DNA of 33,998 nt. It comes from Streptomyces nanshensis (GTDB taxonomy: Bacteria > Actinomycetota > Actinomycetes > Streptomycetales > Streptomycetaceae). Position 1 is the first letter of the stretch. Every line of letters starts with the position of its first letter. The stretch lies in NCBI RefSeq assembly GCF_001751255.1, contig NZ_LJGW01000252.1, positions 1-33,998 on the forward strand, written 5' to 3'. A program made the translations under genes and the position numbers. The notes beneath the pieces are model-generated. The model ran no database searches, was not told the DNA's origin, and worked only from the letters and a program-made list of their open reading frames with translations. This document shows, piece after piece, positions 25,538-33,539 of this stretch.

Positions 25538-25816
25538 ATGCCTGAGCAGCCCGCATCCCGTCCTGACGTCTCATCTCCTCCGCCCGGGTCTACTGACCCC
25601 GAGGTGTGGTACCAACAGATCGCAGAGCACTTTGAGTCATCCGACGAGGCCCGGTTCCTCACCGAAGGCCACTCCCGGGCCGTGCAGCAGGCGGTCGCCG
25701 ACCTCATACAGAAGAAGGGCCTCACGCTCGAGCAGACCCTCGCGCAGTTGCGCGTCGGGATTCTCGTGCGGTCCGGAGACCAGCGAGACGCGGAGCGGAC
25801 GGCACCGGAGAGCTGA
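25538..25816 (+). CDS. Small hypothetical protein
   Basis: A 92-residue acidic protein with a Pro-rich start (1-20), then two predicted helices (PEVWYQQIAEHFESSDEARF and HSRAVQQAVADLIQKKG). I do not recognise it. TACCCT lies 7 bases before ATG 25538 and no ribosome site is visible, so the mRNA may be leaderless. It is divergent from the FAD monooxygenase gene (start 25378) and convergent with the HATPase gene, with a perfect hairpin between their ends. The length is modest, so coding status rests on composition and promoter position. Confidence 0.55.
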   Translation: MPEQPASRPDVSSPPPGSTDPEVWYQQIAEHFESSDEARFLTEGHSRAVQQAVADLIQKKGLTLEQTLAQLRVGILVRSGDQRDAERTAPES

Positions 25817-25886
25817 CGATCTCGACGCGGATCCTCGAATCTCAGACGCGCACACGCGACGCAGCGGGAGTAGCGCGCCCCTGCTG

Positions 25887-27362
25887 CTACGTCAGTTCCG
25901 GGGCATTCCCCGGAACTGACGCGTCAGCTCCTCCTGCGGGTGTGGGCGCGAGCAGTGCCTCGGGGAGGTAGACGTTGGCGGTAGTGCCACCGGTCGTCCG
26001 GTTCGCCAGTTCGACGCCGATCTCGTTCCGTTGAGCGAGGTTCCCCACGATCAGGATCCCCAGCCGACGTGTGCTCGCGTAGACCGGGGGATTGGCCAAG
26101 CGCTCGTTGAGCAAGGCCAGTTCATCATCCGGCATTCCGATCCCGACGTCATGGATGGACAGCCGAAGCCCGCTGCCGGGACCGCCCCGCTCACCTTCGA
26201 CGATCACCGTCGTTTTCGGGGTGGAGTGCGTGGTCGCGTTCTCCAGCAGTTCAGCCAGCAGGTTACATACCTCAGTGACGGCTTGCCCTTGTACCCGCTC
26301 GGCGGCGATGGTCTCGTCGAGCGTGCTGAGGTCAACGCGGTCGTTGAACTGGATCTTCGCCGCTGCCAACTTCAGGACGTCGCTCACCGGCACCCACGCT
26401 GGCCCTAGCTGTGGCTGCGACTCCCCGGTAAGCGACGCGATGGTGTCCCATTTACGGCGGACTTGCGCTACCAAGAGAGCTGCTGGGTCATGCGGAGCCA
26501 GGACGTCCTGAAGCCGACCCACCAGCGGGAGGGCGCGCTGGGTGGTTTCGGTCAGGATCCTGATCAACTGGTCGTCCCGCTGGCCGAGCACCTCCGAGTC
26601 GCCGACAAGGGGAGAGAGAGCGGGGCGGTCCTCCGCGCGCCGCCGGCTCCGAACGCGGGGTGGAGGATCGGAGTCGGCGGCGGCCTGCGCCCATTCCTCT
26701 GCCAGGCGAGCGTTGAGCCGGTCCTCTGCGGCTTTCAACTGCCGATCGATCTCATCTCGCGCCGCCGACAACTGCTGCACTTCGATCAAAAGTTCCCGCA
26801 ACTCTTGGTCCAGCCGCTCATGGCGTGTGAGCACGTCATCGGGGGTGACCTCCGCTGCGGAGCACGCGTCCTGGCTCCGCACTCCGGCCTTCGATGAGGG
26901 GAGTTCAAGCTGCGCTCTCTCACCGATCAATTGCCAGCGCAGACTGCTTGCCGCCTCCTGGGCAAGGCTGACTCTGCTGTTGGCGTCCTCCAGCGCCCGT
27001 TTCAGCTTCTCTACTTCGGCGCGGTGCGGATCACGTTCCTTCAGCGCCGCGAAATACAGACCCCGGAGCTCGTCCACGGTTTTCTGGGGCACAGCCTTAT
27101 ACGTGGTTTGTTGGATTATCGCGCAGAGACGATCGACGAAGTCGGGGCCCGACGGCAGAGTGCGGCCGGTGAAAATCCGTGAGAGCGTGCTCGTGCTGGC
27201 CCCGGGACCCATGCGTTCTTCCAACTGGACATAGTTCAGTGGCAGGTTCTGGATGATGACCTGGAGTTGCTTGACCCATGCCTGCATGGCCCACGGCAGG
27301 CCCTCGGTCGACACCTTCGCGGGCCGACCCCGCCGTGACGGTTTGCTCCCTTCGTGCACCAT
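25887..27362 (-). CDS. HTH / coiled-coil / HATPase regulator (conservon CvnA-like C-terminus)
   Basis: A 491-residue soluble protein. Residues 41-70 form an XRE-like helix-turn-helix (NYVQLEERMGPGASTSTLSRI). Heptad-rich stretches at 112-155 and 175-225 are probable coiled coils. The C-terminal half is a GHKL ATPase: N-box ELLENATTHS (N375), G1 DVGIGMPDD (D405) and G2 RRLGILIVG. The segment before it matches the layout of conservon sensor CvnA proteins but lacks the DHLATR-type histidine, so autophosphorylation is doubtful. It has no membrane span, unlike CvnA. It faces the P450 pair across a perfect palindrome at 27398 and may bind it. ATG 27362 follows AAAGGGGTAGGA. Confidence 0.82.
   Translation of the reverse strand: MVHEGSKPSRRGRPAKVSTEGLPWAMQAWVKQLQVIIQNLPLNYVQLEERMGPGASTSTLSRIFTGRTLPSGPDFVDRLCAIIQQTTYKAVPQKTVDELRGLYFAALKERDPHRAEVEKLKRALEDANSRVSLAQEAASSLRWQLIGERAQLELPSSKAGVRSQDACSAAEVTPDDVLTRHERLDQELRELLIEVQQLSAARDEIDRQLKAAEDRLNARLAEEWAQAAADSDPPPRVRSRRRAEDRPALSPLVGDSEVLGQRDDQLIRILTETTQRALPLVGRLQDVLAPHDPAALLVAQVRRKWDTIASLTGESQPQLGPAWVPVSDVLKLAAAKIQFNDRVDLSTLDETIAAERVQGQAVTEVCNLLAELLENATTHSTPKTTVIVEGERGGPGSGLRLSIHDVGIGMPDDELALLNERLANPPVYASTRRLGILIVGNLAQRNEIGVELANRTTGGTTANVYLPEALLAPTPAGGADASVPGNAPELT
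25891..25920. terminator. Perfect 13-bp hairpin, bidirectional terminator
   Basis: GTCAGTTCCGGGG (25891-25903) and 25908-25920 are exact reverse complements around CATT. It overlaps the last codons of the HATPase gene (stop at 25887-25889) and lies 75 bases after the small gene ending at 25816. It can therefore terminate both converging transcripts, although it has no T-tract. Confidence 0.65.
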
Positions 27363-27397
27363 TCCTACCCCTTTCCGTGTGCCCGTAGCCCCGACGT

Positions 27398-27423
27398 GAT
27401 TTTCCCGCACCCGCGGGAAAATC
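27398..27423. promoter_or_regulatory. Perfect 11-bp-arm palindrome, probable operator
   Basis: GATTTTCCCGC (27398-27408) and GCGGGAAAATC (27413-27423) are exact reverse complements around ACCC. It lies in the 137-base divergent gap, 35 bases before the HATPase start and 76 bases before the P450 start. A binding site for the HTH-containing neighbour is the simplest reading; a 5' RNA hairpin is the alternative. Confidence 0.6.
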
Positions 27424-27499
27424 CGAAACCCTTGCGGAGCACTGTGCGCTGCATCAACGTGACAAGCACCACCACCGACCCACGACCTGGAGGAGTCCG

Positions 27500-28975
27500 A
27501 TGACCTCTCCTCCCCACCCCCACAACCGGGCGGCCGCCGCCCCTCGCCCGACTTCGGCTGCGGCCGCGGGCGGCCGTTGCCCCGCCCACCCCTTCTACGG
27601 ACCGGAACTCGGCGAGTGGGATCCGAAGGAACTCCTGCGGAACCTGCGCAAGCGTTACGGGCCCGTCATCCCGATTGATCTCCTGCCCGACGGCAGCTTC
27701 CCCGTAAAGCTGGTGGCGGAATACGACCGCGCCCGCGACGTTCTCCACGACTCTGGGACGTTCTCCAGCGACCCCGACCTGTGGCGGGACCGGAATACCG
27801 TCACCCCCGGCCACCCCGTGCAGCAGCACGTGAACAAGCTGAAGCACGTCCAGCACGACGACGGCACCGACCACACACGGATGCGAAAGGCCCTACAACA
27901 GGCCTTGTCCGACCTGGACCGACACGAGCCCGCTGTCCGGGCCTTCATGCAGCACATCGCGGACCAGATCATCGCTGAATTCGCCCATGACGGCTACGCC
28001 GACATCGAAGCCCAGTTTTCCCAGCGTTTCCCCCGGCAGGTGATGATGGGACTGCTGGGAATCGACGGCCAATGGGCAGATGTCATCGACGCCAGCGTCC
28101 ACGAACTGATCCGTTCCGGGCCCCAGGCAGAAGACGCCGCACAGCGTATTCACAGCCTCATGCGCGATTTGGTTCGCGAAAAAATGGCCCGCCCCGGCGC
28201 CGACCTTTCGTCGTGGCTTATCTATTACACCGAGCCTTCTTCGACTCCTGACCGGATGGGCGAGGAAGCGTTCGTCGAGGAACTCAGCGATCAGATCTGG
28301 TTCCTGCTGAACGTGGGCCTCGGCGCGACCGCCGGCTGGATCTCCAACTGCGTCGTCGAACTGATGACCAACGCAGAACTGCGAGCCGAGGTACGGCAGG
28401 GGAAAACATCCTGGACCGAGGTGGCGAACCTGGTCCTGATGAGCGTGGCCCCGCTGCAGAACCTGTTCAACCGGTGGGCCGTCCGAGACACGTACCTCGG
28501 CGGAACCCTGATCGAGAAGGGCGAATTCGTCGGCATCTCTTTCGCCGGCACGGCACCCGAGACCTCGCCGGACGGCGTGGACAAGCGACTTCTCGGAAAC
28601 AAGGCCCACCTCACGTGGGGCCTCGGGAAACACGCCTGCCCGCGCGGGGCGCAGGACCTGGCCTACCAGATCGTCGTCATCGCCCTGGAGCGGCTGTTCC
28701 TGCACCTGATCGGGATGGAACTCGCCATTCCGGAATGCGAGTTGAGGTATCCGCCGCCGCTCGTCGTGCGAAGTCCGGAGCGGCTTCCGGTCCAATTCGA
28801 TCCGCCGTCCGTCCCTGTCACACCTGATTCTGGAGAACCGTGGACCAACAGCCTGTTGTTCTCGACCCCGACCGCCCAGACCTCCACGAAGAGGGAGCAG
28901 CCCTCCGCGAGCAGGGGGCGCTGGCGCGCGTTCGCTTCCCGGGTCTTCCACCGGAGGCCCGGGTCTGGGCGGTAA
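27500..28975 (+). CDS. CYP157-like cytochrome P450 lacking ExxR
   Basis: A 491-residue P450. The heme loop is LTWGLGKHACPRG with C380, and the I-helix carries NVGLGATAGW. The K-helix has NLVLMSVAPLQNLFNRWA, so both residues of ExxR are missing (Leu and Met in their places), while the later NRWAVRD matches the family. CYP157 members of Streptomyces, which occur next to CYP154 in conservons, are known for lost or altered ExxR. The last ~45 residues (after 447) run in a second frame over the start of the next P450 and look non-conserved; the family would normally end near RLPVQFDPP (428-436). GGAGGAG lies 5 bases before ATG 27500. Confidence 0.85.
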   Translation: MTSPPHPHNRAAAAPRPTSAAAAGGRCPAHPFYGPELGEWDPKELLRNLRKRYGPVIPIDLLPDGSFPVKLVAEYDRARDVLHDSGTFSSDPDLWRDRNTVTPGHPVQQHVNKLKHVQHDDGTDHTRMRKALQQALSDLDRHEPAVRAFMQHIADQIIAEFAHDGYADIEAQFSQRFPRQVMMGLLGIDGQWADVIDASVHELIRSGPQAEDAAQRIHSLMRDLVREKMARPGADLSSWLIYYTEPSSTPDRMGEEAFVEELSDQIWFLLNVGLGATAGWISNCVVELMTNAELRAEVRQGKTSWTEVANLVLMSVAPLQNLFNRWAVRDTYLGGTLIEKGEFVGISFAGTAPETSPDGVDKRLLGNKAHLTWGLGKHACPRGAQDLAYQIVVIALERLFLHLIGMELAIPECELRYPPPLVVRSPERLPVQFDPPSVPVTPDSGEPWTNSLLFSTPTAQTSTKREQPSASRGRWRAFASRVFHRRPGSGR

Positions 28976-30138
28976 ACACCCAGGAAGCGGCCCGCGTGCT
29001 CTTCACGCACCCGGGGACGTCCCGAAACGTCCTTGAACACTGGCACCTCAACCAGGAGGGCCATGATCTCAGCGGCTTCCCCCAAGCGGCGATCTTTCAC
29101 AGTCCCTCCATGGGGTTCCGCGACGGCGAAGACCACCAGCGCATGCGTGAACCGGTCCAGCGTGCGCTCAGCCCCAGCCGCATCAAAGCGCTGCGGCCCC
29201 GTATCGAGTCCATCACCGCAGCACTGCTGGACGACCTCGAACGCCGGGCCGCCCAGGGCGGATCCGTTGACCTCAAGCGGTACTTCGCGCTGCCACTACC
29301 GATGGAGGTCATCTGCGATCTCCTTGGTGTGGACGACGTCCAGACGCGCGCCCGCCTGCGGGACCTGTCCGCCCGGGTCGTGGACAACAGCATCCCGGCA
29401 CCTGACGAGGACGCCCCCGACCCTGCTGATTTCCCTCGCGAGGTAGCACGGTTCGTCGCGAGCAAGCGCCAGGGTCGGCGTTCGCGGTGGAGCTGGCCAC
29501 TTCGCGGATGGTCACGGTTCGTCGCGAGGAAGCGCGAGCGTCCCGATGACCTCACGCGAGTTCTGATTGACGAGTGTGACCGAGGCAGCATGACCGAGGA
29601 AGAGCTCGTCGCCAACCTCGTCCTGATCGTGCTCGGCGGCCACGAGACCACGGTCAACCTGCTCACCACCGCCATACAGGCGTTGCTGGACAACCGCGAC
29701 CAGCTCCAGGCCCTGCGGGAGGGCCGGATCGCATGGAAGTGGGTGGTGGAGGAGGCGCTGCGATGGAACTCGCCCTTGGCGTACGACATGTTCCGCGTCG
29801 CCACCGAGGACTTGGAGATCGACGGTCACACCATCAAGGCCGGCGACGCGGTCGCTTTCCCCCTGGCCGCATTGGGCCGCTGCCCCGTAACTCACCCCAG
29901 TAAGGACCGCGACAGGTTCGACATTACCCGCGAGCACAGGCGCCACCTGGGCTTCGGCCACGGCCCGCACCTGTGCGTCGGGGCGCCCCTTGCCCGCGCG
30001 GAAGCCGAAATCGGCCTGGAGGCCCTCTTCGAGAGGTTCCCCGACATGGAACTCGACTCCGAGACGGAGCAACAGCGGCTGCCGAGTCTGACGTCGAACG
30101 GCGTCACCTCACTCCGCGTCAGGCTCACCCGCCCCTGA
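28840..30138 (+). CDS. CYP154-like cytochrome P450 with a 22-residue internal duplication
   Basis: A 432-residue canonical P450: I-helix VLGGHETTVNLL (T270/T271), ExxR as EEALR (E305, R308) and heme loop FGHGPHLCVG (C379). The N-terminus VVLDPDRPDLHEEGAALREQG is typical of CYP154, and GTG 28840 follows GGAGA by 5 bases, inside the previous gene (136-base overlap). Between the G and H helices, RFVASKR (204-210) recurs as RFVARKR (226-232). The intervening QGRRSRWSWPLRGWS is basic and Trp-rich; ordinary members go straight to ERPDDLT. The DNA shows the matching direct repeat, 66 bases apart. It probably works with its neighbour, as CYP154/CYP157 pairs do. Confidence 0.88.
   Translation: MDQQPVVLDPDRPDLHEEGAALREQGALARVRFPGLPPEARVWAVNTQEAARVLFTHPGTSRNVLEHWHLNQEGHDLSGFPQAAIFHSPSMGFRDGEDHQRMREPVQRALSPSRIKALRPRIESITAALLDDLERRAAQGGSVDLKRYFALPLPMEVICDLLGVDDVQTRARLRDLSARVVDNSIPAPDEDAPDPADFPREVARFVASKRQGRRSRWSWPLRGWSRFVARKRERPDDLTRVLIDECDRGSMTEEELVANLVLIVLGGHETTVNLLTTAIQALLDNRDQLQALREGRIAWKWVVEEALRWNSPLAYDMFRVATEDLEIDGHTIKAGDAVAFPLAALGRCPVTHPSKDRDRFDITREHRRHLGFGHGPHLCVGAPLARAEAEIGLEALFERFPDMELDSETEQQRLPSLTSNGVTSLRVRLTRP
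29447..29535. repeat. In-frame direct repeat, 66-base period
   Basis: CACGGTTCGTCGCGAG at 29447-29462 recurs at 29513-29528, followed by CAAGCGC and GAAGCGC respectively. The spacing is exactly 22 codons, so the repeat adds residues without shifting the P450 frame. It looks like a tandem duplication whose central part has diverged. Confidence 0.7.
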
Positions 30139-30171
30139 CCTTGCAACGGGGTGCACGCGTCACGGTGCACC
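30139..30171. repeat. Hairpin between P450 and PucR genes
   Basis: GGTGCAC and GTGCACC pair perfectly around GCGTCACG shortly after the P450 stop. It could be a terminator of the P450 pair or an operator of the PucR gene. No T-tract is visible. Confidence 0.4.
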
Positions 30172-30307
30172 GAGTCCCCTGACTCTCAGGGCCTGGAGCG
30201 CCAGGTCGGCCACCGGTAGATGCCGGCCCGGCCTGGCCCCGGCCCCCGTGAAGAACGACGGGCGGCGCGCCTTGCCTGTTGCGGCTGAGTCCGAAAGGAG
30301 GTGCTGC

Positions 30308-32338
30308 GTGACGGTGACGGTGAACGATTTGACTCGGGAGGCCTCCGACTCGCCTCCCGTGCTGCGGTACCTGGCCCGCCCCTCGGCGGCAGGCGGCACC
30401 TCACCCGTCGTGCGCCGCGTCGTGGTACTCCGCGACGAGGAACCGACCCCCTCCCTGCGGGGAGCCCTGGTGGTTGCTTCGGGGACGGGCATCGGGGAGG
30501 CCGAGCGGTTCATGAGCGGTCTCGCACGTGCCGAGGCCGCCGGGCTCGTCGTCGTCCCCGAGGGGGGAGCCTGCGCCCAGACAGAACTGCTGGCCACTCG
30601 TGTGCGCGTGCCGGTTCTGGAGCCGATACGGGCGCGCAGTCGCGATGCGGTCGCTTCCATGGTGCTGACCCGGCAGTTGGAACTGCTGGAAGCGCGTACG
30701 GAGCGGCTGTGCCGGGTCTTCGATCTGTCAGCGGCGCTGTGCCGCCGGGGCGAGGGGCCCGGAGAGTTGCTGGAGTTGCTGCGGAAGCTGATCGGAGGAC
30801 AGGTGTCCCTGATCGAGTCGCGCGGCGGGGAAGCGTCGGTGGGGGTGCCGCTCAACTGGGACGTGCTGGCGCGTGTGCGGTCCGGGGAGATGCAGTCGGC
30901 CTCCTACGTGGAGCGAGACCGGCATGTGCTGCTGCACCCGTTGACCAGCGCCAACCTCTATACCGGTGAGCTGCTGGTGTTGGCGGCGGCGAGCCGCAGT
31001 CCGTGGACGGGTGGGCAGCAGGAGTTGTTGCTGAAGGCCGCGGCGCAGGTCGACCTGGTGCACCAGAGCCGGCAGCGGCGCGTCCGGCAGCGCGGCATCG
31101 ACGAGGCCCACAGCGTCATACGTGAGAGCGCGCTGATCCATCTGATCCAAGGGGAGGTCGTCCCGGCCTCCATGGTGTTGCGCCGTCTGCTGCCGGAGGT
31201 TCTCACCACCGAGTGGGTCCAGGTGGGGGTGCTGCAATGCGCGCCGGGAGAAGACCGCGGCCTGGTCCGGGACGAGATAGAGCGCGTGCTGGAGGGGAGC
31301 GCTCTGGTCGTGGAATGCCCGGTCGAGCCGTTGGACGTCGTGGTCCTGCACGGGGTGGAGGGTCCGGACCACGACCTGGGTGACGAGCCGGAGCTGGCAC
31401 GGCGGCTCCGGCCCGTCGTCGCCTCTCATGGGGAGCGGCGGCTGGGTATCGCCCAGCTCTCGAAGTGGATTGAGACGTCCGCGGCTTACTTCGATGCCCG
31501 GCAGGCTCTGGCAGGTGCGGTGTCGAGCCCGGACCGGATCTGCACGCACGACGGTGGTGCTCCGCTGGCCATGCGGCTGCCGCCGTCGGCGCGGGCGTGG
31601 GCGGCAGCGCTGCTGCCGAGTACGCACGATCTGCCGAGGGCAGAGCGTGCGCAGTTGCTGACGAGCGTGGGGTATGTGCTGGCACTGGGGCAGCGGCAGG
31701 CTGCCCGGTTGGTGCCGCTCGGTCGGGGAGCGCACCGCAGCACGCTGTCGGACCGCGTCACACAGCTACTGAAGATGACGGGACTTCAGTCCCGTCAGGC
31801 CGACAAGGCGGTGCTGCACCTGGCGCTCCAGCTCGGGGGCGACGAGCCGGACGTCGTGGCCGAGCCGCCGCCGGTGCTGCGGGAGGTGCTCTCCTGTGAG
31901 GAGGCCCAGCGCTGGGCGAAGGAGTTGCTGCACCCGTTGCAAGAGCTGCCGAAGGGGACACGAAAGCTGCTGGAGACGTGGGTGCGTCACGACGGGGTGC
32001 AGGAGAGCGCAGCCGACGCGCTGGGCATCTCGCGTCGTACCTTCCGCCGGCGACTGGATCACATCAGCGCCGCGCTGTCCCTGCCCCTGGCGGGACCTCC
32101 GTGGACAGGGCTGTACGCGGTGCTGTTCGCGCTGGTGATCGAGTCGATGAGCTCACCGAGGTCACCGCGAGCGGGGACCATGCCTCCGGACGTGCTGCCG
32201 GATCCAGTCGCGCAGTCGGTTCGCCGGAGCGGGAACCGGCCGGCGTTAGACGCCGCGCTACCAGTCGAGAGCGCGAGCAGCGGTCGCCCTCGGGATCGGG
32301 GATCGCTGCGTGGTGGACAGCGAGACGTGGCGGCTTGA
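30308..32338 (+). CDS. PucR-type transcriptional regulator
   Basis: A 676-residue regulator. The N-terminal part (about 30-140) resembles the PucR purine-catabolism leader domain, with RGALVVASGTGIGEAERFMSGLARAEAAGLVV. A GAF-like/helical middle follows. The C-terminus is the PucR helix-turn-helix: RKLLETWVRHDGVQESAADALGISRRTFRRRL. A ~60-residue Ser/Pro/Arg-rich tail after the usual end is not conserved in style. Start GTG 30308 fits AAAGGAGGTG just upstream; an ATG at 30248 has no site. It follows the P450 pair in the same direction (170-base gap) and converges on the isopentenyltransferase gene. It probably controls this neighbourhood; no effector is known. Confidence 0.82.
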   Translation: MTVTVNDLTREASDSPPVLRYLARPSAAGGTSPVVRRVVVLRDEEPTPSLRGALVVASGTGIGEAERFMSGLARAEAAGLVVVPEGGACAQTELLATRVRVPVLEPIRARSRDAVASMVLTRQLELLEARTERLCRVFDLSAALCRRGEGPGELLELLRKLIGGQVSLIESRGGEASVGVPLNWDVLARVRSGEMQSASYVERDRHVLLHPLTSANLYTGELLVLAAASRSPWTGGQQELLLKAAAQVDLVHQSRQRRVRQRGIDEAHSVIRESALIHLIQGEVVPASMVLRRLLPEVLTTEWVQVGVLQCAPGEDRGLVRDEIERVLEGSALVVECPVEPLDVVVLHGVEGPDHDLGDEPELARRLRPVVASHGERRLGIAQLSKWIETSAAYFDARQALAGAVSSPDRICTHDGGAPLAMRLPPSARAWAAALLPSTHDLPRAERAQLLTSVGYVLALGQRQAARLVPLGRGAHRSTLSDRVTQLLKMTGLQSRQADKAVLHLALQLGGDEPDVVAEPPPVLREVLSCEEAQRWAKELLHPLQELPKGTRKLLETWVRHDGVQESAADALGISRRTFRRRLDHISAALSLPLAGPPWTGLYAVLFALVIESMSSPRSPRAGTMPPDVLPDPVAQSVRRSGNRPALDAALPVESASSGRPRDRGSLRGGQRDVAA

Positions 32339-32393
32339 GCTTCCCGTCGTCCGCGCGGCAGCGGTCCCTGCTCCTCATCTGGTCAGGGCGGGA

Positions 32394-32407
32394 GCTCCTC
32401 GAGGAGC
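32394..32407. repeat. 14-bp perfect palindrome between convergent genes
   Basis: GCTCCTCGAGGAGC reads the same on both strands and lies between the ends of the PucR and isopentenyltransferase genes. It could form a short hairpin, but with no loop this is weak as a terminator. Confidence 0.35.
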
Positions 32408-32462
32408 GGGAGGTGCTGTGCCGGTCTGCCTCCGGTGAGGTCGGCGTGAGGTGCCGTGGGGG

Positions 32463-33227
32463 TCACGCCGGCACGCGCGTTCCGTGTCGGCGCCGGGTCG
32501 CTTTCTCCTTCACCTGTCCGCCGGTGAGTGCGAGGAGCGGCAGCATCGCGGCGATGTGGAGGCGCTGCTGCCGGGAGTAGTGAAGGTGAGCCTCGACGAT
32601 CGTGTCGGCGAAGACGTAGCGCAGGATGCGTCCTTCCGGTCCGGTCAGGCTGGCGGGATCGATGCCGTAGCGGACGCAGACGGTGATGATGTCGTCGTAG
32701 CCGAGGACCGTCTGCAGGTGGGGGCGGGTGTTCTCGTGCGGCCACAGGTCCGCCAGCTCATCCAGCATCGTCCGGTGCGTCCCGGATCCGTACCCGAGCA
32801 TATGAGCGACGCGTTTGCTGACCCGCTGCTCGTAGCGCTGCGGGTTTTCTTCAAGGCACGGCTCAATGTGGATGGTGTGGCCGTGCGTCCAGGCCGGGCG
32901 GTTGGCCAGTTCCCCGAGGATGGAGATGGAGCCGCCCTCGAGAATGAGCGTGGGCGTGAGCGCGGCATGCTCTTCGAGGAGTTGTTCCAGCCGGTCCGCC
33001 GCCTCGGCTCCGGGAAGGATGCCCTCGTCCACCGGCCGATCAGCAAGGTAGATGCGGCGGGTCCCGGAGAGCTCATCGGGCTCTGGGCGCCCGGAGCCGA
33101 CGGCGAGCTGCGGCGCGCACTGGACCCGGTCGAGGGTGACGACGGGCGCGCCCAGGCGCCTCGCGAGGCGGACCGAGCGTGCGGTCTTCCCGCTTCCGGT
33201 CGGTCCCAGCAGCAGTATCAGGTCCAT
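32463..33227 (-). CDS. ipt: Adenylate isopentenyltransferase (cytokinin synthase), Tmr/Tzs-like
   Basis: A 254-residue enzyme that transfers a dimethylallyl group to N6 of AMP (free adenine nucleotide), making the cytokinin skeleton. The P-loop GPTGSGKT (8-15) is intact. TLDRVQCAPQLAVGSGRP (31-48, catalytic D33) and DELSGTRRIYLADRPVDEGI match Agrobacterium Tmr/Tzs almost residue for residue, and LILEGGSISIL and LWPHENTRPHLQTVLGYDD follow in the same order. It is not the longer tRNA-modifying MiaA. ATG 33227 is preceded by GGAAGG. No LOG phosphoribohydrolase is seen. Plant-associated actinobacteria use such enzymes with a P450 (FasA/FasD of Rhodococcus), but the P450s here are not of evident FasA type. 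Confidence 0.9.
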   Translation of the reverse strand: MDLILLLGPTGSGKTARSVRLARRLGAPVVTLDRVQCAPQLAVGSGRPEPDELSGTRRIYLADRPVDEGILPGAEAADRLEQLLEEHAALTPTLILEGGSISILGELANRPAWTHGHTIHIEPCLEENPQRYEQRVSKRVAHMLGYGSGTHRTMLDELADLWPHENTRPHLQTVLGYDDIITVCVRYGIDPASLTGPEGRILRYVFADTIVEAHLHYSRQQRLHIAAMLPLLALTGGQVKEKATRRRHGTRVPA

Positions 33228-33419
33228 TTCCCGCCTTCCGTCGTGCTCGGCTTCGCACGGGAGCCTTACGCGAGCGATGTCGGCGAGCGGATGTGTGTGC
33301 ATCAGCGGCAGGGTGTGTGCTCACGGGGTGACGGTTGGGCCGCTGACGTCCCCACCGGGTGAACCGGCCGTCAGCGGGATGCTCGTCGCCGAGGACCGCC
33401 CGGAGTTGGCGGCCGGTTG

Positions 33420-33539
33420 GATGAACACCCGCACGATCCGGTGCCCGTGCTCGCGCGCCCACCGCTTCACGGCCCGGGTCTGGTCCTCCAGGCCGTAGCC
33501 CTCCTCGGCCTGCTTGGCGGTGCTGACGCGTACGTGCCT
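33420..33539 (-). pseudogene. Serine recombinase N-terminal remnant
   Basis: On the minus strand, a frame starting near 33533 reads VRVSTAKQAEEGYGLEDQTR, then AVKRWAREHGHRIVRVF, the first strand-helix-strand unit of large serine recombinases (resolvase/integrase type; RVS...Q, with the catalytic Ser in VST). After VFIQP the sequence no longer resembles the family and stops at about 33330, so the catalytic domain is cut after ~40 residues and the DNA-binding part is absent. This is a scar of an integrative element. The IS5-type remnant joins it directly on the right and the isopentenyltransferase gene lies on its left. Confidence 0.6.

Noticed and set aside
25887-30138. A complete conservon (cvnA-B-C-D plus P450)
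   Set aside because: No roadblock, DUF742 or GTPase gene is seen, and the ATPase is divergent from the P450s instead of heading one operon.
32463-33227. A fas-type cytokinin operon (P450, isopentenyltransferase, LOG)
   Set aside because: The nearest P450s lie on the other strand beyond the PucR gene, resemble CYP154/CYP157 rather than FasA, and no LOG or cytokinin oxidase is present.
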